A stretch of DNA of 64,000 nt, from contig CAJUEW010000017.1 of assembly GCA_910585465.1 (NCBI GenBank), positions 12,854-76,853 on the forward strand, in the 5' to 3' direction. The DNA is from an uncultured Lachnospiraceae bacterium (GTDB lineage: Bacteria > Bacillota > Clostridia > Lachnospirales > Lachnospiraceae). The notes under the pieces were generated by a model, which saw nothing but the letters and a program-made list of their open reading frames with translations, did not search any database and had not been told where the DNA came from. Position 1 is the first letter of the stretch. Each line of letters opens with the position of its first letter. Made by a program: the position numbers and the translations under genes. Positions 42,227-51,544 of the stretch are shown here, in pieces.

Positions 42227-43714
42227 CTATTTATAAGCTATCGCGTTCCACTTTAATTCATTTTTAAAATCGCGGATGGTAGTATTGTTATCAATAACAA
42301 CACTTTCAATGCCCATAGCAGCCGCCCAGTCAACCATCTGTTCCACAGAAAGGTCATAGGAGAATGCAGAGTGGTGAGCACCGCCGGCTAAAATCCAGCT
42401 CTCCGTACCTACTGCCAGATTCGGCTGCGGAGTCCAGAATGCAGTGGCTACCGGAAGCTTCGGCATTGGCTGTTCAACCTTCTTACAGTCTACCGCATTG
42501 ATAATGAGGCGGAAACGATTTCCCAGATCCACCAGAGAGGTTGCTACCGCGGGGCCGGTCTTTGAGGTAAATACGAGACGGGCCGGGTCCTCACGGTTGC
42601 CCATAGACAATGGCTGAACTTTAATGGAAATTGGTCCCTCGGAGATCGTCGGGCATACTTCCAGCATATGAGACTGCAAAATGCCTTCCTTACCCGGAAC
42701 CAGATTATAGGTGTAGTCTTCCATAAAGGAGGTTCCTTTTGCATTCGGAGTTCCCTCGGTCATAATCTTCATCAGGCGGACCATAGCTGCTGTTTTCCAG
42801 TCTCCTTCCGCGCCGAAGCCATAGCCTTTTTCCATCAGTCTTTGTATAGCCAGACCCGGAAGCTGCTTTAAGCCGCCCAGCATACCGAAATGAGTAACGA
42901 TTGCATGGTAATCTCCGTCCTTTAAGAACTTCTCTGCGCCAATCTCAATCTGAGCCTGAACCGCCACATGTCTGCGGAATTCTGCTTCGTCTCTTCCCTC
43001 CAGCAAAATCTGATATTTACTGTAATATTCTTCCACAAGAGCGTCTACATCTCCCTGCGGCACTGCATCCACATACTCTACCAAATCGTTGACATTGTAG
43101 TGGTCAATTTCCCAGCCAAATTTAATCTGAGCTTCTACCTTATCACCCTCGGTAACTGCCACATTATTCATATTATCGCCTACACGGCATACACGGATAT
43201 GAGAAGATTCCATAACGCCGACCGCAGTGCGCATCCAGCTTCCCAGTCTCTCCTGAACCTCCGGGTTATTCCAGTGTCCGAAGATCAGCTTTCTCTCCAT
43301 GCCCATACGGCTTACAATATGACCGTACTCACGATCTCCATGTGCAGACTGGTTCTCGTTCATGAAATCCATATCGATCGTTCCATAAGGGATCTCCTCA
43401 TTAAACTGGGTCAGCAGATGACACAGCGGTTTTTTATATTCCTGCAGTCCGATAATCCACATTTTGGCAGGGGAAAAGGTGTGCATCCAGGTAATCACTC
43501 CGGCACAGTCCGGATCATTATTGGCATCGTTCAGCGTCTGGCGGATGGATGCCTGACTGATCAAAGTGGGTTTTAAGATCACTTCAAACGGAAGTTTGCC
43601 TCCTGCATTGATTCCCTCTACAATCTTTGCAGAATGCTCGGCAACCTTCCTAAGGCACTCATCTCCATACAGATCCTGAGAGCCTGTACAGAACCAAAAC
43701 TTATAATTTTTCAT
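42227..43714 (-). CDS. araA: L-arabinose isomerase
   Basis: At 495 residues it is the usual length of AraA. The start Phe-Trp-Phe-Cys-Thr-Gly-Ser-Gln-Asp-Leu-Tyr-Gly, catalytic-region Glu residues in the Ala-Glu-Gly-Asp-Trp-Lys-Thr and Phe-Met-Glu-Asp-Tyr-Thr segments, and the late His-His-Ser motif are all family marks. It converts L-arabinose to L-ribulose in the cytosol. The ribulokinase needed next (AraB) is not in the window. Confidence 0.96.
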   Translation of the reverse strand: MKNYKFWFCTGSQDLYGDECLRKVAEHSAKIVEGINAGGKLPFEVILKPTLISQASIRQTLNDANNDPDCAGVITWMHTFSPAKMWIIGLQEYKKPLCHLLTQFNEEIPYGTIDMDFMNENQSAHGDREYGHIVSRMGMERKLIFGHWNNPEVQERLGSWMRTAVGVMESSHIRVCRVGDNMNNVAVTEGDKVEAQIKFGWEIDHYNVNDLVEYVDAVPQGDVDALVEEYYSKYQILLEGRDEAEFRRHVAVQAQIEIGAEKFLKDGDYHAIVTHFGMLGGLKQLPGLAIQRLMEKGYGFGAEGDWKTAAMVRLMKIMTEGTPNAKGTSFMEDYTYNLVPGKEGILQSHMLEVCPTISEGPISIKVQPLSMGNREDPARLVFTSKTGPAVATSLVDLGNRFRLIINAVDCKKVEQPMPKLPVATAFWTPQPNLAVGTESWILAGGAHHSAFSYDLSVEQMVDWAAAMGIESVVIDNNTTIRDFKNELKWNAIAYK

Positions 43715-43745
43715 CTTACAATTCCTCCTATATTTTCAAAAACGT

Positions 43746-44000
43746 TTATTTCTCTGAGCCTTCTTCATCCTCAGGCCGGTCATATTCTCCCTTCAGATAA
43801 GCTCTCAGCGAACATCCTCCTAATACAACTGCAACGACCGTAAAAAGCACCATTGCAGCAATGAACAGCAGCCTTTCCGCTCCTGTATGACTTGCAGGAG
43901 CTCCCCTCAGCCCCCACGTCAGATACAGGAGGTATGCCGACACAACAATCCGCAGAATCAAAGAAACCTTTGAAGGATACCTTCTCTTTTCATCTTCCAT
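43746..44000 (-). CDS. Small two-helix membrane protein in the arabinose operon
   Basis: The 84-residue protein has two hydrophobic segments (about 13-30 and 43-64), a basic N-terminus and an acidic C-terminal tail. It lies between the AraR-like gene, whose stop abuts its region, and araA. No family was recognised; its place suggests an accessory role in the operon. Confidence 0.65.
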   Translation of the reverse strand: MEDEKRRYPSKVSLILRIVVSAYLLYLTWGLRGAPASHTGAERLLFIAAMVLFTVVAVVLGGCSLRAYLKGEYDRPEDEEGSEK

Positions 44001-45101
44001 CTATCCGCTCCCTCCAACCTTTCTAACTGAGTCACGAACCAGAATCGCCGGGCGAAATAAAAAATTTCCGTCAAAATCCGGCTCGTCAATCAGGCGAATC
44101 ATATTTTTTGCAGTTTTCTGTCCCAGCTCCTCCATAGGATACGGAACGGATGTGATTTTCGGCTCCGCCAAAAGGGACAGCTCCGAACCGTCAATGCTGA
44201 CAATTGACAACTGTCCCGGAACACGGAAGCCTTCCCTGCGCAAAAGCTCCACCAGTCCGTAGGCCACTTCATCATTATAACAAAACACTGCCGTGCAGTC
44301 CGTCAGACGGCGCAGCACCGAGCTGCTGATATTTCTCAGTGTCTTCTGATCTTCCGTATCAATCCACAGAATTTTCCGGTCGTCCACACTTAAGCCAGCC
44401 TTTAAAAGCGCTTCCACGTATCCTGCATAGCGAAGTCTCCCCTGCCCGTCATCCGCTTTGAAGATTCCCCCTATCTTCCGATGACCCTGGGAAAACAGAT
44501 ATTCCATGGCGTCCTCCGCCACACGTACATCGTCCAGTGCTACAATCGGAGCCCTCAGCTCCGGATACACACAGTTAAAGAACAAGAGCGCAATCTGTCT
44601 CTTCTGAAGCTCCCGGTAATATTCCAGATTCGGATTCGGCAGAGCGCTCTTTGTCGCTTCCACAATGACCCCGTCCACATTGTCCTTCTCTAGAATTCCC
44701 TTCAGAATCCTCCGTTCATTATCCACTCTGTTGTTGGTAAAGGCAATCTGAGTCATATAGCCTGCCCCCGAAAGTGTCTGTACAATTCCTTGTAAAGTCG
44801 GAGGAAAGATGTATCCATCCACGTAGGTGCTGACTACCGCAATATTCATTGTTCTCCTGCGGACTGTCCCTCTTCGGCTGCCGATATAGGTTCCGCTGCC
44901 CCGAATCCGCTCCACAAGTCCCTCAGACTCCAGAATTCCCATTGCATGCCGGACAGTCTGCCGACTCAGGCCAAACATCCCGCTCAGCTCATTTTCCGAA
45001 TACAGCTTCTCACCCGGATGCAGTTCACGCGCACTGATCTTTTCTTTTATCCAGTTTACTAATGAAATATATTTGGGTTCCTGCTGCTTCATTTTATTCA
45101 A
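44001..45101 (-). CDS. araR: AraR-like repressor (GntR N-domain, LacI-type ligand domain)
   Basis: The 366-residue chimera has a GntR-family winged helix (residues 10-75, Pro-Gly-Glu-Lys-Leu-Tyr-Ser-Glu-Asn-Glu-Leu-Ser) and a LacI/PurR-like sugar-binding part beginning Met-Asn-Ile-Ala-Val-Val-Ser-Thr-Tyr. This is the plan of AraR, which releases DNA when it binds L-arabinose. The start is uncertain: a TTG at 45101 or an ATG at 45092, with a stem-loop lying between the AAGGAAGG site and the start. It lies inside the operon it probably controls. Confidence 0.85.
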   Translation of the reverse strand: MNKMKQQEPKYISLVNWIKEKISARELHPGEKLYSENELSGMFGLSRQTVRHAMGILESEGLVERIRGSGTYIGSRRGTVRRRTMNIAVVSTYVDGYIFPPTLQGIVQTLSGAGYMTQIAFTNNRVDNERRILKGILEKDNVDGVIVEATKSALPNPNLEYYRELQKRQIALLFFNCVYPELRAPIVALDDVRVAEDAMEYLFSQGHRKIGGIFKADDGQGRLRYAGYVEALLKAGLSVDDRKILWIDTEDQKTLRNISSSVLRRLTDCTAVFCYNDEVAYGLVELLRREGFRVPGQLSIVSIDGSELSLLAEPKITSVPYPMEELGQKTAKNMIRLIDEPDFDGNFLFRPAILVRDSVRKVGGSG

Positions 45102-45102
45102 C

Positions 45103-45127
45103 AGGGCCGCCCCGGGGGGACAGCCCT
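45103..45127 (-). other. GC-rich stem-loop before the AraR-like start
   Basis: AGGGC (45103-45107) pairs with GCCCT (45123-45127), with CCCC/GGGG pairing inside. It sits between a purine-rich ribosome site and the start codon, so it might bring the two together, act as a weak terminator, or restrain translation. Confidence 0.35.
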
Positions 45128-45144
45128 TCCTTTTGTTTTAAAAC

Positions 45145-46311
45145 TTATTTCTTACGTTTGGATACCAGATCCACAGTTACAGCACCAAGAAGAACGGCAC
45201 CCTTCACAATTTTCTGAAGGTCAGTAGAGAATCCATACAGAGACATACCATTATTCAGAATACCCATGATGAACGCACCTACAACCGCACCGATAATGGT
45301 TCCGACACCGCCGGAGGTGGCTGCACCGCCGATATAACAGGAAGCAATCGCATCCATCTCGAACTGGTCGCCAGCCTTTGGCGTAGCGGATGCATTACGT
45401 GCAGATAATACAATACCGGCTACTGCACAGAGCAGCCCCATGTTGGTATATACCCAGAAAAATACTCTTTCCGTATTAATACCGGACAGTTTCGCTGCCT
45501 TTGCATTTCCTCCAAGAGCATAGACCTGACGGCCTGCAACAGTCTTGGTCGTAATAAAATGATACAGTCCAACCAGCGCTGCCATCACCACAAGCACGAA
45601 CGGAATACCGCTGTAGCGTGCCAGTTTGTAGAAGAAGAACCACACAATTACAAGGATGATTGCATTCTTCACAATCAGCTGCCATACCGGGTTCGTAGCA
45701 AAGCCATATTTTTTCTTAGTCGCAATACTCTTTAACTCAGACAGAACAATCAATACAGAGACAATTGCTGCCACAATCAGACATACCAAATCAATCTGAG
45801 CGCCTTCGGCACCAATTTTAATAGTCGGAAGGAAACCTGCTCCTATGTATACAAAATTATCCGGAAGGGGTCCTTTGGTCTGTGCCTGAAGCAAAACGTA
45901 GGTAAGTCCGCGGCCCATCAGCATGGTTGCCAGAGTTACAATGAAAGGAGGAATACCCAGTTTGGAAATAAAGAAGCCTGCAAACATACCGCATAAAAGA
46001 CCAACGATCAGAGCTGCGATAATAGCAATCCACATATTCCATCCGTAGTCTACCATTCCAATACCGATCACGGCACCGCAGGTAGCTACAACAGAACCGA
46101 CTCCAAGGTCCACATTACCGGTCAGTACACAGAGCAGCATACCAACTGCCAGAATAACAATATAACCATTCTGCATGATCAGGTTGTTAATATTTGCCGG
46201 GGACATATTCTTACCGCCGGTCAGCACCGCAAAGATAATATAAACCGCAATCAGGGCCAGTACCATACCGTACTGTCTCATATCAATATTTACTACTTTT
46301 TTATTTTCCAT
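45145..46311 (-). CDS. Sugar ABC transporter permease (MmsB/GguB-like)
   Basis: The 388-residue protein has about ten hydrophobic helices and the BPD_transp_2 layout, with Gly-Asn-Val-Asp-Leu-Gly-Val-Gly-Ser and Ala-Leu-Gly-Gly-Asn-Ala-Lys-Ala-Ala-Lys-Leu-Ser-Gly-Ile marks. It matches permeases for multiple pentoses and galactose. Three bases separate it from the ATPase gene. It is part of the arabinose importer by context. Confidence 0.92.
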   Translation of the reverse strand: MENKKVVNIDMRQYGMVLALIAVYIIFAVLTGGKNMSPANINNLIMQNGYIVILAVGMLLCVLTGNVDLGVGSVVATCGAVIGIGMVDYGWNMWIAIIAALIVGLLCGMFAGFFISKLGIPPFIVTLATMLMGRGLTYVLLQAQTKGPLPDNFVYIGAGFLPTIKIGAEGAQIDLVCLIVAAIVSVLIVLSELKSIATKKKYGFATNPVWQLIVKNAIILVIVWFFFYKLARYSGIPFVLVVMAALVGLYHFITTKTVAGRQVYALGGNAKAAKLSGINTERVFFWVYTNMGLLCAVAGIVLSARNASATPKAGDQFEMDAIASCYIGGAATSGGVGTIIGAVVGAFIMGILNNGMSLYGFSTDLQKIVKGAVLLGAVTVDLVSKRKK

Positions 46312-46314
46312 GAT

Positions 46315-47865
46315 TTACTCACCTTTCCTGTTATCTGCCATAATACAGCCCATAATCCGCTCCTGGGTCATCTCTTCTTTCCCCAGCTCGCCTGCAATAT
46401 GGCCTTCGTTGATAATGTACAGTCGGTCACAGGTACCGATAATCTCCGGCATCTCGGAAGAAATAACAATAACGGCTTTCCCTGCCTTTGCCAGATCATT
46501 AATCACACAGTAAATCTCGTATTTTGCACCTACGTCGATACCGCGGGTCGGCTCATCCAGAATCAGCACATCCGGCTGGGTCAGCATCCATTTGGCAAGA
46601 ACTACCTTCTGCTGATTACCTCCTGACAGAGAACCTACCGCCTGATCAATGGAATTTGCCTTTACATTAATAAGTTTCTTATATTCCTCTGCCTTCACAA
46701 TCTCCTCATTGGCATTTACAACACCATTCTTGGAAAAGAAATTACGGAGTGCAGCCATAGTCATATTTCTCTTGATATCGTCAATCAGAACCAGTCCATT
46801 GCCCTTCCGGTCTTCAGACACATATGCCAGTTTGTTGTCAATGGCAGTTCTTACATCCTTTAAGTCTACTTCTCTGCCATTCATCTTCACGGTACCGGAT
46901 ATTTTCTGTCCATAAGATTTTCCGAATACGCTCATGGCAAGCTCCGTACGTCCGGCTCCCATCAAACCTGCAAGCCCGACTACCTCACCGGCTCTTACTT
47001 TAATATTTACATCCTTTAATACCTGACGATTCGGATCCTCCGGATGATATACATTCCAATTTTGAACCTCAAAAATTGTGTCCCCTATGGTGACTCCCTC
47101 GCGGATCGGATAACGATTTGTCATCTCGCGTCCGACCATTCCTTTAATAATACGATCCTCTGAGAAATCGTCCACACCTTTGGTCAATGTCTCAATCGTA
47201 TGACCGTCACGGATAACAGTGATGGCATCTGCCACATAGCTGATCTCGTTCAGCTTATGGGAGATAATAATCATTGTTACCCCATGCTTTTTAAGCTCCA
47301 GCATAATTTCCAGAAGCTTCGCGGACTCTTCATCGTTCAGCGCCGCTGTCGGCTCATCCAGAATCAGAAGCTCCACGTCCTTTGCCATTGCCTTTGCAAT
47401 CTCGATAAGCTGCTGCTTTCCTACGCCAAGCGTTCCGACGGGAACATTGACATCCTCATGCTCCAAACCTACCTTCGCCAGCATCTCGGTTGCCTTTGCA
47501 CGGGTTTTGGTCCAGTCAATCACACCCTTGCCTGAGCACTGTTCATTGCCAAGGAATACATTCTCTGCCACAGACAAATACGGACTGAGCGCCAGCTCCT
47601 GATGGATAATAACGATGCCCTTGGCTTCACTGTCCTTGATTTTATGGAACTTTCCGATTTCACCTTTGTAAACGATGTCTCCGGTATAGCTCCCATACGG
47701 GTATACACCCGAAAGGACATTCATCAGTGTGGATTTTCCGGCGCCATTTTCCCCGCATAACGCATGGACTTCTCCTCTTTTCACCTTCAGATTTACATCG
47801 TCCAGTGCCTTTACGCCCGAGAATTCCTTGGTTATGTGGTTCATCTCCAAGATATATTCTGACAT
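46315..47865 (-). CDS. Sugar ABC transporter ATPase with duplicated domains (MmsA/GguA-like)
   Basis: The 516-residue protein has two ABC cassettes. The first has Walker A Gly-Glu-Asn-Gly-Ala-Gly-Lys-Ser-Thr and Leu-Asp-Glu-Pro-Thr-Ala-Ala-Leu; the second has Gly-Leu-Met-Gly-Ala-Gly-Arg-Thr-Glu (a degenerate Walker A) and Ser-Gly-Gly-Asn-Gln-Gln-Lys. This is typical of ribose/galactose/xylose-type importers. It follows the binding-protein gene across a terminator. Confidence 0.93.
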   Translation of the reverse strand: MSEYILEMNHITKEFSGVKALDDVNLKVKRGEVHALCGENGAGKSTLMNVLSGVYPYGSYTGDIVYKGEIGKFHKIKDSEAKGIVIIHQELALSPYLSVAENVFLGNEQCSGKGVIDWTKTRAKATEMLAKVGLEHEDVNVPVGTLGVGKQQLIEIAKAMAKDVELLILDEPTAALNDEESAKLLEIMLELKKHGVTMIIISHKLNEISYVADAITVIRDGHTIETLTKGVDDFSEDRIIKGMVGREMTNRYPIREGVTIGDTIFEVQNWNVYHPEDPNRQVLKDVNIKVRAGEVVGLAGLMGAGRTELAMSVFGKSYGQKISGTVKMNGREVDLKDVRTAIDNKLAYVSEDRKGNGLVLIDDIKRNMTMAALRNFFSKNGVVNANEEIVKAEEYKKLINVKANSIDQAVGSLSGGNQQKVVLAKWMLTQPDVLILDEPTRGIDVGAKYEIYCVINDLAKAGKAVIVISSEMPEIIGTCDRLYIINEGHIAGELGKEEMTQERIMGCIMADNRKGE

Positions 47866-47951
47866 ACCTCTCGCTCCTTTTCTTTATATTTTTTCCGCAT
47901 TCAGCCGGACACATGAGCGCTGATCGGCTGCCGCGGTATTTTACTTTCTGT

Positions 47952-47979
47952 AAAAAAGCGGCGACTTGCGCCGCCGCTT
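47952..47979 (-). terminator. Terminator between the sugar-binding protein and ATPase genes
   Basis: An eight-base stem (47956-47963 with 47972-47979) ends in a run of T residues on the minus strand, 14 bases past the binding-protein stop. Partial read-through would yield more binding protein than membrane components. Confidence 0.8.
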
Positions 47980-47992
47980 CGACAGACTAAAA

Positions 47993-49183
47993 CTACAGTC
48001 CTAAATCTTCTGCTTTATAATAGTTCGCACCATCAACTACAACTTCTTTCAGTGTATCCTTATCAACTGCAACAGGAGTGCACAGGTAGGATGGAACAAC
48101 AATTTTACCGTTGTCATAGGTCTCGGTGTCGTTGATCTCCGGCTCTGTTCCCTTCATAACTGCTTCTACCATAGTTACGCATTTGCTTGCCAGAAGACCG
48201 GTATCTTTAAAGATCGTAGCTGTCTGGGTTCCGTCCAGAATATTTTTGCAGGCCATCAGCTCTGCGTCCTGTCCGGTTACGAGCGGCCAGTTCTCTGCAG
48301 TATAGCCAGCGCCCTGAAGAGCAGCCTTTACGCCGTACGCAAATCCGTCAAACGCGGTGCAGGCAATGTCAAGGTCCTCATCTGCATAGTAACCAGTCAG
48401 GTAGTTCTCACACCACTGCTGAGCAGTTTCCTGAGACCATCTTAAAATACAGGTATCCTGGAAGGAGGTTCTTCCGGTCTTGCATACAAGAGTTCCTGCA
48501 TCCAGATATGGCTGAAGAACTTCCATTACGCCTTCATGAAGAAGAACTGCGTTGTTGTCATCCGGAGAGCCCATAAAGAACTCAATCGTGTAGCTTTCGC
48601 CGGCTTCCTTTGCTGCCTCGAGGTCTTTTGCCTTTACAATATAGTCGGCAATCGCAACGCCTACTCCTTTGTTATCAAAGGATGCATAATAGGAAACTGC
48701 GTCTGTGTCCATTAAAAGACGGTCATATGCGATAATCGGAATATTTTTCTCCTTTGCCTGAGCCTCTACATTCACAAGTGCAGATGAGTCAATAGAAGCA
48801 ATAACCAGACACTGCGCACCGGATGCAATCATGTTCTCAATCTGAGAAACCTGCATCTGTACATCATCCTCTGCGTACTGAAGGTCTACTTCATATCCGA
48901 GTTCCTCAAGCTGCGCTTTCATGTTCTGTCCGTCTTTAATCCATCTCTCGGAAGACTGGGTAGGCATTGCAACACCGATTTTGCCGCCTTCCTGACCCGC
49001 AGCTACCGGAGCCGGAGCCTCTGCCTCTTCTGCCGGAGCCTCTGCTGTCTCGCCTGCCGCTTCTTCCGCTGGTGCTTCCTCCGCCGGAGCTTCTGTTGTG
49101 GTAGAAGAACCGCCTCCGCATCCAACTACCATAGATGCTACCATTGCAGTTGCAAGAATAGCGCTTAAAACTTTTCTTTTCAT
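47993..49183 (-). CDS. Sugar-binding lipoprotein (ChvE/XylF-like), probably for L-arabinose
   Basis: The 396-residue protein has a lipobox (Val-Gly-Cys, Cys22) and a long Glu/Ala/Pro linker (about 30-66) that spaces it from the membrane. A Peripla_BP_4 sugar-binding domain follows, with Ile-Ala-Tyr-Asp-Arg-Leu-Leu and Thr-Gly-Gln-Asp-Ala-Glu. It heads the operon and has a strong GGGAGG site. Arabinose as ligand is inferred from araA and araD. Confidence 0.92.
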   Translation of the reverse strand: MKRKVLSAILATAMVASMVVGCGGGSSTTTEAPAEEAPAEEAAGETAEAPAEEAEAPAPVAAGQEGGKIGVAMPTQSSERWIKDGQNMKAQLEELGYEVDLQYAEDDVQMQVSQIENMIASGAQCLVIASIDSSALVNVEAQAKEKNIPIIAYDRLLMDTDAVSYYASFDNKGVGVAIADYIVKAKDLEAAKEAGESYTIEFFMGSPDDNNAVLLHEGVMEVLQPYLDAGTLVCKTGRTSFQDTCILRWSQETAQQWCENYLTGYYADEDLDIACTAFDGFAYGVKAALQGAGYTAENWPLVTGQDAELMACKNILDGTQTATIFKDTGLLASKCVTMVEAVMKGTEPEINDTETYDNGKIVVPSYLCTPVAVDKDTLKEVVVDGANYYKAEDLGL

Positions 49184-49230
49184 TTTGGTATCCTCCCTAA
49201 TTATATTTTTTGAAAAGTTGTATTTACAAG

Positions 49231-49247
49231 TTGTTCCTATGGAACAA
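49231..49247. promoter_or_regulatory. AraR-like operator palindrome at the arabinose operon promoter
   Basis: A perfect TTGTTCC-TAT-GGAACAA repeat lies about 50 bases before the binding-protein gene. TTGTAC/GTACAA half-words nearby resemble AraR sites of Bacillus. The exact promoter hexamers could not be fixed. Confidence 0.5.
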
Positions 49248-49506
49248 GTTTGTACAATAGATTAATTCTACAATTCTTTTGACGATATTACCAAATTCAT
49301 TTGGTTCTATTTGTCATTTTCACGAATAATCTCCGAACTGTATATCCTTGATTTAGTAACAATATACATCGTAGCCTTTATTTTGTCAATCTGTTTTTCC
49401 TCTTTTTATCCTACAACATACATATTTTTTCATACATTTTCTATAGTTGTATGTATTTTATTACAAAGTTGTACTTTCGATATGGACAATTTAGGTATAA
49501 AGGAAA
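49248..49506. other. AT-rich intergenic region
   Basis: This stretch between the arabinose operon promoter and the end of the Bce module is AT-rich and contains no convincing gene, repeat or RNA motif. Confidence 0.4.
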
Positions 49507-49540
49507 GGACTTGTAATACAGTTCCCCGCATTACAAGTCC
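49507..49540 (-). terminator. Terminator of the Bce-type module
   Basis: A perfect 11-base stem (49507-49517 with 49530-49540) with a T-rich tail on the minus strand begins seven bases past the permease stop. Confidence 0.75.
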
Positions 49541-49546
49541 CTCTTC

Positions 49547-51544
49547 CTATCCTTTTATAATGTGATAATAGGATTTTGATGTAGTCAGATAGCTGACCCC
49601 ATAAACGACTATAAAGGCCAGCGCCACCCCTGCTTCACAGAAGGTAAGCAGCCTAATGTCAAACATCATGATCGCTGCCATCAGCCGGCTTACCATAACC
49701 GTACCCACCGCCGCATGAACCAGAGAACCGGCAAGGGGCAGAACAAATACCATAAGAATCTGCTTCCTGATGGTATCCTGAATTTCTTCATCGCCCATTC
49801 CTACCTTTTTCATAATCTCAAAGCTGCCCTGATCCTCATACCCTTCAGAAATCTGCTTATAGTACATAACAAGCAGAAGGCACATAAAGAAAATCAATCC
49901 AAATAAGATGCCGATAAATAAAAGCCCGCCATTCATGGAATACAGAATTGCCCTGCCTTCCATTCCGTCTGTAACGTTCATAAAGAAGCCCGTCTGCTGA
50001 CTGCACCAGCCGGCAAATTCCGCGGCAAACTCTTTCTTTCCTTCATCCTTTCCCTCCAGAACAATGCCCGTCCTCTGCCTGATTGTTTTTTCCAAATCCT
50101 CTGAAGAATCCAAGGTTCTTTCTGACCATACCTTAATATAATCTCTGCGGGCTTCCGCATTCTTTACAATAATAATAAACTCTGAATTAAACTTGTTTCT
50201 TTTCTCCTTGGGATACGGAAATAGCTCCCCTGCCTCTTTTTTCACTTCTGCAGTTATTCCCATAAAGTCCATTTCTTTATAGTTATAATCAGCACCTGTT
50301 GAATAAATGATTACCTGACCGTCCGAAAGCTCTTCCCTCTGCCCGCTTAGCCGGTTATAATCCTCCAGTGTTATAAAATGCACTTTATAATTATCCCGGG
50401 ATCTTTCCGAGGAGAACTCCTCCTGAAATTTGATCCCTTCCTTTCCGCACGGAAATACGATCTCTTCAAAGCTGTCCAGCCTCAGGATGGTCTGATCGCA
50501 TTTTTCAGCCAGTTTTACCGCCTTTTCCTCCACCTGCGCACTGGAAATACCGGAACCATCATACGAGGTCTGTATGTCATACGGATAATTATAATGTGTA
50601 ATATCGTCAATTCCTGCATACAAGGTGATCGTACAGGTCAGTGTAATAATGACCATAGTAGAAAAAATGCAGATATTCGACAGCCCCGCCGCGCTTTTTT
50701 TCATCCGGTAATACATCCCGGAAATGGTGATAAAATTAGACGGCTGATAGTAAATGTGCGGCTTTGTACGCATCATTCTTAAAAAAGCCACACTGCCGGA
50801 GGTAAACAAAAAATATGTGCCTGTAATCACCAGGAAAACCGCCAGAAAAAAATTACAGAAAATCATACCGTCTAATTCAGCCTTCACAGCCACTGTATAA
50901 CCTGCTCCAAGCGTCAGCAGGCCTGCAACAGTCCAAAGCTTCAAAAACCGCGGCTCTTTTTCCCCTTTACGGCTTCCTGAAAGCAGCTCTGCCGGACGGA
51001 CCCTGTGAAGGGGTATCAGATTACAGATATAATTTAAAAAAAATACTGCCGCAAAAAATACCAGCGTTTCCTTCACCGCTTTCCAGGTAAAGACAAATTC
51101 CACATCCACCGGAAGAGAGCTAAGTCTTAATAACAACAGAAACAGCAGCTTGGAAAACACGATTCCAAAGAGAATTCCTCCGCCTGCAGATATGCCGTAT
51201 CCGATCAGCATTTCTATAAACAGCATCATTCCAATATGCTTTTTCTCCAGCCCCAGCAGGCTGTACAGCCCCAGCTCCTTTTTTCTCCGTTTAATCAGAA
51301 AGCTGTTGGCATAATACAGAAACGGAAGCAGGATAATTCCCAGAAGCACTCTCCCTATCATAAGCATGATCCATGCATAAGCGCTGCGGGGCAGTGTCTG
51401 TATCAGATCATTATGCAAAATAGAAGTAAAGGCAAAATAAACGAATACGGAAAAAATAGCAGAAACAAGATATGGGTAATATACATTTCCATTTTGTACA
51501 ACTCCTTTTGCCGCCAATACAGGCAGAAGCTTCCATTTTTTCAT
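49547..51544 (-). CDS. Bce-type ABC transporter permease (FtsX/MacB-like)
   Basis: The 665-residue membrane protein has about ten helices with FtsX-type domains at both ends and a large extracellular loop (about 310-510), the BceB plan. Such permeases sense and resist peptide antibiotics that bind cell-wall precursors and signal to a paired histidine kinase. The start overlaps the ATPase stop as ATGA. The antibiotic is unknown. Confidence 0.9.
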   Translation of the reverse strand: MKKWKLLPVLAAKGVVQNGNVYYPYLVSAIFSVFVYFAFTSILHNDLIQTLPRSAYAWIMLMIGRVLLGIILLPFLYYANSFLIKRRKKELGLYSLLGLEKKHIGMMLFIEMLIGYGISAGGGILFGIVFSKLLFLLLLRLSSLPVDVEFVFTWKAVKETLVFFAAVFFLNYICNLIPLHRVRPAELLSGSRKGEKEPRFLKLWTVAGLLTLGAGYTVAVKAELDGMIFCNFFLAVFLVITGTYFLFTSGSVAFLRMMRTKPHIYYQPSNFITISGMYYRMKKSAAGLSNICIFSTMVIITLTCTITLYAGIDDITHYNYPYDIQTSYDGSGISSAQVEEKAVKLAEKCDQTILRLDSFEEIVFPCGKEGIKFQEEFSSERSRDNYKVHFITLEDYNRLSGQREELSDGQVIIYSTGADYNYKEMDFMGITAEVKKEAGELFPYPKEKRNKFNSEFIIIVKNAEARRDYIKVWSERTLDSSEDLEKTIRQRTGIVLEGKDEGKKEFAAEFAGWCSQQTGFFMNVTDGMEGRAILYSMNGGLLFIGILFGLIFFMCLLLVMYYKQISEGYEDQGSFEIMKKVGMGDEEIQDTIRKQILMVFVLPLAGSLVHAAVGTVMVSRLMAAIMMFDIRLLTFCEAGVALAFIVVYGVSYLTTSKSYYHIIKG

